Positions 15,607 to 19,900 of a stretch of 19,900 nt of DNA are shown here, in pieces; position 1 is the stretch's first letter, and each line of letters begins with the position of its first letter. The notes under the pieces were generated by a model, which was not told the DNA's origin, did no database searches, and saw only the letters and a list, made by a program, of their open reading frames with translations. This DNA comes from Bacillota bacterium (GTDB lineage: Bacteria; Bacillota; Clostridia; Christensenellales; CAG-138). The stretch lies in assembly GCA_023461495.1 (NCBI GenBank), contig JAEYLA010000295.1:1-19900 (forward strand), in the 5' to 3' direction. A program made the position numbers and the translations under genes.

Positions 15607-17063
15607 CCGATCACCTCAATGGTGTCAAATACGCGGTCAAATGCCGCGATTGCCGCATCGATATCCTCATTGGTATAGGCGGAGCTGGTGTACATGCGAT
15701 TGCCCGCAAGCGTTACCAACCCCTCCGCCATGTAGGCAGCGCCCATATGCTGCATTTCAGACTTGCGGCGGGAGGTTTCCTTGAGTACCTTCGGGATCTC
15801 CCACGGTTTTGACCAGCGGATGGCAAAATGCATGGTTCCCACCGTATCCAGGTGGCATACCGAGCCAACGTTGTAGGCAACGAAGGGAAGCTTTCGCTTT
15901 TCGATTAAAGCGGTTAGCCCATCCGTCAGGCGGTCACCCATCGCGGCAGCCTTTTCGCAGGCGCCCGTACGTTCGATTTCACAAATTGTGTGGTAGCCCG
16001 CGCAGCAGCTAATCGGGGTAGCGGCCATCGTGCCTCCGACCAAGGCCTTCCGTGTGCCGTGTCCATCCAGGCCGGCGCCAAGATACTTCATAAACTCCTT
16101 TTTGCCGCCGAGAGCGCCGGCGCCCGGATAGCCGCCCGCGATAACCTTCCCGAAGATGGTCAGATCGGGCATCACGCCAAAATACGCCTGTGCACCGCCA
16201 AGGCCGATGCGAAAGCCGGTGACGACTTCGTCAAAGATCAGCAGTGCGCCGTATTTGTCACAGAGTGCGCGAACATTGGCGGGAAAATCAAAATCAATGG
16301 GGCGTGTGCCGCTTTCGGGCCCGATTGGCTCCATATAGACCGCCGCCGTGCCCCCGTGAAGCTGGTTCCGCCGGAGGACGCTCTCCAGCGAATGAATGTC
16401 GTTCGGAAAAAATTCCTGCGTATGCCGGAAGATGTAGCCGGGAACGCCGTGCGATTGTAGCCCCTTCGTGCCGGGGATGCGGATACCGTAAGCAAGCTGA
16501 TCGCTCCAGCCGTGATAAGCGCCACCCATCTTAACGATATTTTTCTTCTTGGTGGCAAGCCGCGCGACACGGACCGCGCCCATGCATGCTTCCGTGCCGG
16601 AACCGAACATGCGGATCATCTCCACGGAGGGAACCAGATCCGTGACCTTCTTGGCAAATTTATACTCGTACTCATGGAACAGACCTGTGGAGGGCCCGCA
16701 GGTATCGAGCAGTTCCTTCACCTTATCGCGAACGAACGGAGGGTTGCTCCCGAGCACCGTCGGCCCTCCCGCCTGAAGGAAATCGAAGTATTCGTTTCCA
16801 TCGATATCGTACAAACGATTGCCCTCCGCCTTGGTGAACACCAACGGAAATGGATAATTGAACGCGAGATTGTGCTGTACGCCGCCGGGGATAACGTCCA
16901 CCGCGTCCTTCACCATGGCGTGGGAGGTTTTGCAGCGTTTGCCATAATACTCGGTCTCGTATTGTTGCAGGGCGGCCTTTCCGATGCTGTAAATGGGCTT
17001 TTGGATTAACGCATCCAGCTTTTGGGTGACAGCTTTGGTGTCTACATAGCGATAGGGTTTCAT
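15603..17063 (-). CDS. Class III PLP-dependent aminotransferase (glutamate-1-semialdehyde aminomutase-like)
   Basis: A 486-residue fold-type I PLP enzyme. It has DIDGNEYFDF at 86-95, FGSGTEAC at 153-160 for the phosphate group, YHGW at 183-186, IFDEVVTGFR with Asp278 contacting the pyridine nitrogen, and Lys306 in FGKVIAGGYPGAG as the Schiff-base lysine. The glutamate-1-semialdehyde aminomutase branch is the nearest look-alike, but no tetrapyrrole gene is nearby and the protein is ~50 residues longer at the N-terminus. A role on an amino sugar, amino polyol or amino acid in this catabolic operon is more likely. The ATG at 17063, with AAGGAGG 8 nt upstream, is chosen over an upstream in-frame start at 17111. 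It overlaps the kinase stop by 4 bp (ATGA) and ends in a 4-bp GTGA overlap with the aldolase. Confidence 0.9.
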   Translation of the reverse strand: MKPYRYVDTKAVTQKLDALIQKPIYSIGKAALQQYETEYYGKRCKTSHAMVKDAVDVIPGGVQHNLAFNYPFPLVFTKAEGNRLYDIDGNEYFDFLQAGGPTVLGSNPPFVRDKVKELLDTCGPSTGLFHEYEYKFAKKVTDLVPSVEMIRMFGSGTEACMGAVRVARLATKKKNIVKMGGAYHGWSDQLAYGIRIPGTKGLQSHGVPGYIFRHTQEFFPNDIHSLESVLRRNQLHGGTAAVYMEPIGPESGTRPIDFDFPANVRALCDKYGALLIFDEVVTGFRIGLGGAQAYFGVMPDLTIFGKVIAGGYPGAGALGGKKEFMKYLGAGLDGHGTRKALVGGTMAATPISCCAGYHTICEIERTGACEKAAAMGDRLTDGLTALIEKRKLPFVAYNVGSVCHLDTVGTMHFAIRWSKPWEIPKVLKETSRRKSEMQHMGAAYMAEGLVTLAGNRMYTSSAYTNEDIDAAIAAFDRVFDTIEVIG

Positions 17064-18679
17064 ACAAATTTCCTCCTTGTAATCGGCTGACGGTTCATGG
17101 CTTGAAAGCACTTTCTATTGGTATGGTAGAGCTTTTTAAAGACCTCAAAAGCCCTGTCATAAATAGCATGGACGGCCATGTCGGGATGGTAGGTTTTGGC
17201 GGTGAAAATCCTTTTCCCCGCATCTTCCAGCCTATTAATAGCCCCCAGTCCTACCCCCGCAATCACAGCAGCGCCGACGGCGCCTACGTTCTGCGGCGAA
17301 TCCACGGTTTCAATGGTACGCCCCGTCAGATCGGCAAGAATTTGGCAAGTCACGCCGGAGAGCGCACCCCCGCCCACAAAGCGGATCGGGTTGGAGGTTT
17401 TGATCTTCCGATCCTGACACTCCAGCATCCAGCGCAGATGAAAGCACACGCCCTCTAGCACAGCGCGGATCAGCTCGGTTTTGCCGGTTTCGAGACGAAT
17501 GTTGAAGAACATTCCAGACGCGTCGGGATCCTCAAACGGACATCGGTTGCCGTGCAGCCATGGCGTAAAAATCACGCCTCCCGCTCCCGGAGGGACCTTG
17601 CGGATCGTCTCCGTCAGGTAATCATAAAGGCTGGTGTAGACCGCCTCCTGCGTTTCCGCCACATGCTTCTTTTCCAGATAAATGTCGATTTCATCGAGGG
17701 CGAGATGGTCCTTCACCCATTCAAGGCATTTCCCCGCGGTTTCCATTTCAGCAAAATAGTTGAACTTGCCGCTTTGCACGCCGACAATTGCGGCAATCAT
17801 CGCATCCGTATCGACAAGCTGCCGGTCCACAATGGTGGATACCCAGCCGGAGGTTCCGGAATAAATATGCGTATCTCCAACCTTTGTGCAGCCCGCGCCC
17901 ACGCCAATCAGTGTAGCGTCCCCGCCTCCGCCGAATACGGGCGTTCCCTGCGGCAGCCCCAACTCCGCAGCGGCCTGCGTGGTGAGTCCTCCTACACGAT
18001 CAGTTGACTTCACAAGGCGTGGGAGGTGCTCGATATTCACCTTGAGCATGCGGCAGAGGGAGTTGCTCCAGCCTTGCTTTCCTCTGCGGGTATCATAAAG
18101 GAAAGTGGAGAAGGCCGAATCCTCGGTCATGACGAATTCGCCTGTACAGCGGCAAAGCAGATATTCTTTTACATCGAACCACTTATGTACCTGCCGGAAC
18201 ACCTCTGGCTCGTTGCGCTCAACCCATTTGTATTTCCAGACGGGGTCCTTCACGCTGGAGGAAACCGCGCCGGTGAGCACAAGGCTGCGGAGTAGCTTCA
18301 CTACGTTGGCTCCCGCTATCTGCGGGCCGTGCGCCATGCCCATCCGGATTTCTTCCTTTGCGCGCTGATCCATATAGCTCATGGGGCGGCGGACGGCGCG
18401 ACCCGCGCGATCCACCAGTACAAGCCCCTGCATCTGGGTGCAGAAAGAAATTCCATCGACCTCATGCGGCTGTACTATTGTTTTGGTAAACAGCGCTCGG
18501 GTAGTGGCGCACATTGATGCCCACCATTCCTCCTCGTTCTGCTCTACGCCGCCGTTCGCAAGCACCGTCAGGCCGTATCCCTGCTGTGCGCTGGCAATAA
18601 GTGTGATCTTCGCCCCTAATTGAAACAGGCACGTTTTTACACCGGTCGTACCGATGTCGTAAGCGATGACATGGGTCAT
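17060..18679 (-). CDS. FGGY-family carbohydrate kinase (xylulokinase-like)
   Basis: A 539-residue FGGY sugar kinase. It has the phosphate loop AYDIGTTGVKT at 6-16, YMDQRA at 102-107 (as in xylulokinases, which have W-x-D-x-R), GGGGDATLIGVGAG at 250-263 with likely catalytic Asp254, YSGTSGW at 273-279, and FVGGGALSGVTCQILADLTG near the end. It should phosphorylate a ketose or related polyol with ATP. FGGY substrates cannot be assigned from motifs alone. The ATG overlaps the TetR stop (ATGA, 18676-18679), with GGAGGA upstream, and its own stop overlaps the aminotransferase start. No sugar isomerase is in the operon, so the keto substrate must come from elsewhere, possibly from the PLP enzyme. 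Confidence 0.92.
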   Translation of the reverse strand: MTHVIAYDIGTTGVKTCLFQLGAKITLIASAQQGYGLTVLANGGVEQNEEEWWASMCATTRALFTKTIVQPHEVDGISFCTQMQGLVLVDRAGRAVRRPMSYMDQRAKEEIRMGMAHGPQIAGANVVKLLRSLVLTGAVSSSVKDPVWKYKWVERNEPEVFRQVHKWFDVKEYLLCRCTGEFVMTEDSAFSTFLYDTRRGKQGWSNSLCRMLKVNIEHLPRLVKSTDRVGGLTTQAAAELGLPQGTPVFGGGGDATLIGVGAGCTKVGDTHIYSGTSGWVSTIVDRQLVDTDAMIAAIVGVQSGKFNYFAEMETAGKCLEWVKDHLALDEIDIYLEKKHVAETQEAVYTSLYDYLTETIRKVPPGAGGVIFTPWLHGNRCPFEDPDASGMFFNIRLETGKTELIRAVLEGVCFHLRWMLECQDRKIKTSNPIRFVGGGALSGVTCQILADLTGRTIETVDSPQNVGAVGAAVIAGVGLGAINRLEDAGKRIFTAKTYHPDMAVHAIYDRAFEVFKKLYHTNRKCFQAMNRQPITRRKFV

Positions 18680-19347
18680 GTCAATTCCTCCTGCTTCCCT
18701 TTGTGCGTGATTTGAGTTTGCTCGACGGTAAACGCGGATTCGAAGAACTTTAGCAGCTCGGAAACGACCTTTTCGTCATCGGAAAAGATATCGTCTCCAC
18801 AGTAAAGCTTGAAACGTTCCCTGTAGTATTCACAGCAGTAGGAGAATTGCAGCATCATTAGCAGGCTGTCGAAGAAGAAAGCGAACAAGCGGGGATTCAT
18901 ATCGCTTCGGATATCGCCCGATGCTTGTGCCTGCGCGATGAAGGAGCCATATGCCTCAGAGGAAATGCCCTCGATCTGCTTCACAAGAAGCGGCGCATAT
19001 TTTTTGCATCTTCCGGCCGTAATCTCATGGTAAAGGACATTATAATTGCTCTGATCTTTTGCGCTGCGCTGGACAGCGCGAATAAGCTTTTCTGCGCGAA
19101 CAAGAATTTTATACTCACCCTTCAGGACATCGCCGATGACACGTTCTAATGTGGAGAGGCTATGACGCAGGCAGGCTTCAAAAAAGCCATCCTTATTGAC
19201 GTAGTATTTGTAAAGCACTCCAACGCTGACACCCGATTTTTTGGCAATTACGTTGATGTTCGCCTGTTCTGAGCCTTTCTCGGCAAATTCAGCGATGCCG
19301 GTTTCCAAAATCTCGTTTAGCTTTTCTTCACTGAGCTTCTTGAGCAT
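18676..19347 (-). CDS. TetR/AcrR-family transcriptional regulator
   Basis: A 223-residue TetR-type regulator with an N-terminal helix-turn-helix at about residues 30-55 (NVIAKKSGVSVGVLYKYYVN) followed by a helical ligand-binding domain. It is the first gene of the operon and its stop overlaps the kinase start by 4 bp (ATGA). This fits autoregulation and a local role controlling the kinase, aminotransferase, aldolase, GtrA and dehydrogenase genes. The ATG at 19347 has a modest GGAAG 4 nt upstream. A TetR rather than a sugar-type LacI or GntR regulator suggests the inducer may be a small hydrophobic or aldehyde-like compound, but this is speculation. Confidence 0.92.
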   Translation of the reverse strand: MLKKLSEEKLNEILETGIAEFAEKGSEQANINVIAKKSGVSVGVLYKYYVNKDGFFEACLRHSLSTLERVIGDVLKGEYKILVRAEKLIRAVQRSAKDQSNYNVLYHEITAGRCKKYAPLLVKQIEGISSEAYGSFIAQAQASGDIRSDMNPRLFAFFFDSLLMMLQFSYCCEYYRERFKLYCGDDIFSDDEKVVSELLKFFESAFTVEQTQITHKGKQEELT

Positions 19348-19401
19348 AATTCTTCCGTCCTATATATGCAGATTGGGTTTATAGAGAAATGGAGCGCGGC
19401 C

Positions 19402-19428
19402 ATTCATTCTCGTGAATTTGCGCTCACG
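19402..19428. promoter_or_regulatory. Overlapping inverted repeats in the TetR leader (candidate operator)
   Basis: Two inverted repeats share bases here: ATTCA (19402-19406) with TGAAT (19413-19417), and CGTGA (19411-19415) with TCACG (19424-19428). They sit between the predicted promoter and the TetR start, a common position for a TetR-family operator. Each arm is only 5 bp, so chance occurrence is possible. Confidence 0.3.
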
Positions 19429-19438
19429 TCATAGCCAT

Positions 19439-19466
19439 AATATACCATACTTTTTTATATTTGCAA
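19439..19466 (-). promoter_or_regulatory. Predicted promoter of the TetR-led operon
   Basis: On the minus strand, -35-like TTGCAA (19461-19466), a 16-bp spacer and -10-like TATATT (19439-19444; TATTAT is also possible two bases later) lie in an AT-rich stretch about 95 bp upstream of the TetR start. The -35 matches consensus at 4 of 6 positions. No better promoter was seen upstream of the operon. Confidence 0.5.
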
Positions 19467-19509
19467 GCCCTATAGATAACCAAATATTTTTTTCTTGCCA
19501 AGAAGTAGC

Positions 19510-19614
19510 GATAAATCCACCTGCAGCCGTTTAACATCTACATCGACAGCAACGTGTACACGAACGACAGTGCAAACGCAGCAACGGCATATCACGAAAG
19601 ACGGGGCGGTTCAT
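19510..19614 (+). other. Coding-like fragment, probable gene remnant
   Basis: A plus-strand frame after a stop near 19512 reads FNIYIDSNVYTNDSANAATA and a few more residues, and stops with TAA at 19612-19614. The composition looks like the tail of a real protein, but it has no start codon or ribosome-binding site and about 33 codons only. The family was not recognised. A terminator-like hairpin overlaps its end, which fits a decayed gene end. Confidence 0.3.
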
Positions 19615-19629
19615 AACCACCCTGTTTTC
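19603..19629 (+). terminator. Terminator-like hairpin upstream of the small ORF
   Basis: GGGGCGGTT (19603-19611) pairs with AACCACCCT (19615-19623) with one C/A mismatch, one G-T pair and a 3-nt loop. It is followed on the plus strand by G and four T residues. It could be the terminator of the gene whose fragment lies just upstream. The short T-run makes it only moderately convincing. Confidence 0.45.
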
Positions 19630-19687
19630 ATGTTATAGGACATGGACTGCACTTCATAAATTATGATATTGAAAGGGGGGACGTGAA

Positions 19688-19885
19688 ATGAAGATACGCG
19701 GAATCGTTGTCCACGACGGCACACAGGCCGATTGTTCAAAAGCCGAAAAGCTCAATGAATTTCACGTCGATATCATCAGGCGGAGACTTTACGAGGAGAA
19801 TTTAACAACCCAGCAGAAAATTGCTGTCGTTGATCAAATAATTGAAAGCCTTAGACTACGAGAACTTAACGGTATCATTCGATAG
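19688..19885 (+). CDS. Small hypothetical protein (65 residues)
   Basis: A 65-residue plus-strand ORF with a strong ribosome-binding site (GGGGGG about 7 nt before the ATG). It is charged and predicted to be mostly helical, with a single Cys and no membrane segment or signal peptide: a short N-terminal stretch (KIRGIVVHDG), then a helix around KAEKLNEFHVDIIRRRLYE, then a second helix around TQQKIAVVDQIIESLR. I do not recognise the family with certainty. Small proteins of this style occur just upstream of serine recombinase genes in Clostridial mobile elements, which is a weak recollection rather than evidence. The next gene lies outside the window. The clear ribosome-binding site and lack of overlap with other genes support it as real. 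Confidence 0.65.
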   Translation: MKIRGIVVHDGTQADCSKAEKLNEFHVDIIRRRLYEENLTTQQKIAVVDQIIESLRLRELNGIIR

Positions 19886-19900
19886 CTCTCTTAGCTTCTT

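Noticed and set aside
15603..17063. Tetrapyrrole synthesis gene hemL
   Set aside because: The protein resembles glutamate-1-semialdehyde aminomutase, but is longer and sits in a kinase/aldolase operon without any tetrapyrrole gene.

Overview
The window looks like a chromosome segment of a Bacillota/Clostridia-type anaerobe. This is an inference. It rests on strong AGGAGG ribosome-binding sites, TTGACA/TATAAT-like promoters, a large serine recombinase with a zinc ribbon, a split transketolase, RbsABC-type sugar transport, and gene families common in gut Clostridia. No rRNA, tRNA, CRISPR array or insertion sequence was seen.

Left edge (1-2840). The first ~0.6 kb encodes, on the minus strand, only the C-terminal part of the ferrous-iron transporter FeoB. 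The frame loses FeoB similarity at about 580-595 and hits a stop at 610-612. A large serine recombinase (657-2303, minus) follows directly, so feoB appears to be interrupted by a recombinase-bearing integrative element. Next to the recombinase lies a frameshifted remnant of a small XRE/HigA-type antitoxin gene (about 2512-2680).

Middle (2843-12462). A LacI-family regulator on the plus strand faces a long minus-strand operon. The operon starts at a near-consensus promoter (12434-12462). Its order is split transketolase (N, C), an AllA-like cupin, an SDR dehydrogenase, a sugar-binding lipoprotein, a two-domain ABC ATPase, a permease and an AraB-family FGGY kinase. The simplest reading is import of a polyol or ketose, oxidation by the SDR, phosphorylation by the kinase and entry into the pentose phosphate pathway through the transketolase. 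No isomerase, epimerase or aldolase accompanies it. RNA hairpins separate the binding-protein gene from the ATPase gene and the permease gene from the kinase gene.

Right (12505-19347). A second minus-strand operon encodes a TetR regulator, an FGGY (xylulokinase-like) kinase, a class III PLP aminotransferase/aminomutase-like enzyme, a class II aldolase with a degenerate C-terminal repeat, a GtrA-type membrane protein and a class 3 aldehyde dehydrogenase. The first four genes are joined by 4-bp ATGA/GTGA overlaps, and a terminator-like hairpin follows at 12508-12538. I cannot match this combination to a described pathway, and it is the best candidate for an undescribed system here. One reading is catabolism of an amino sugar or amino polyol: deamination to a ketose, phosphorylation, aldol cleavage, then oxidation of the released aldehyde.

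Right edge (19348-19900). A promoter/operator region for the TetR operon is followed by a short gene-fragment-like stretch with a terminator-like hairpin, then an unrecognised 65-residue plus-strand ORF with a strong ribosome-binding site. Whether the two operons are cargo of the element inserted in feoB cannot be settled from this window.
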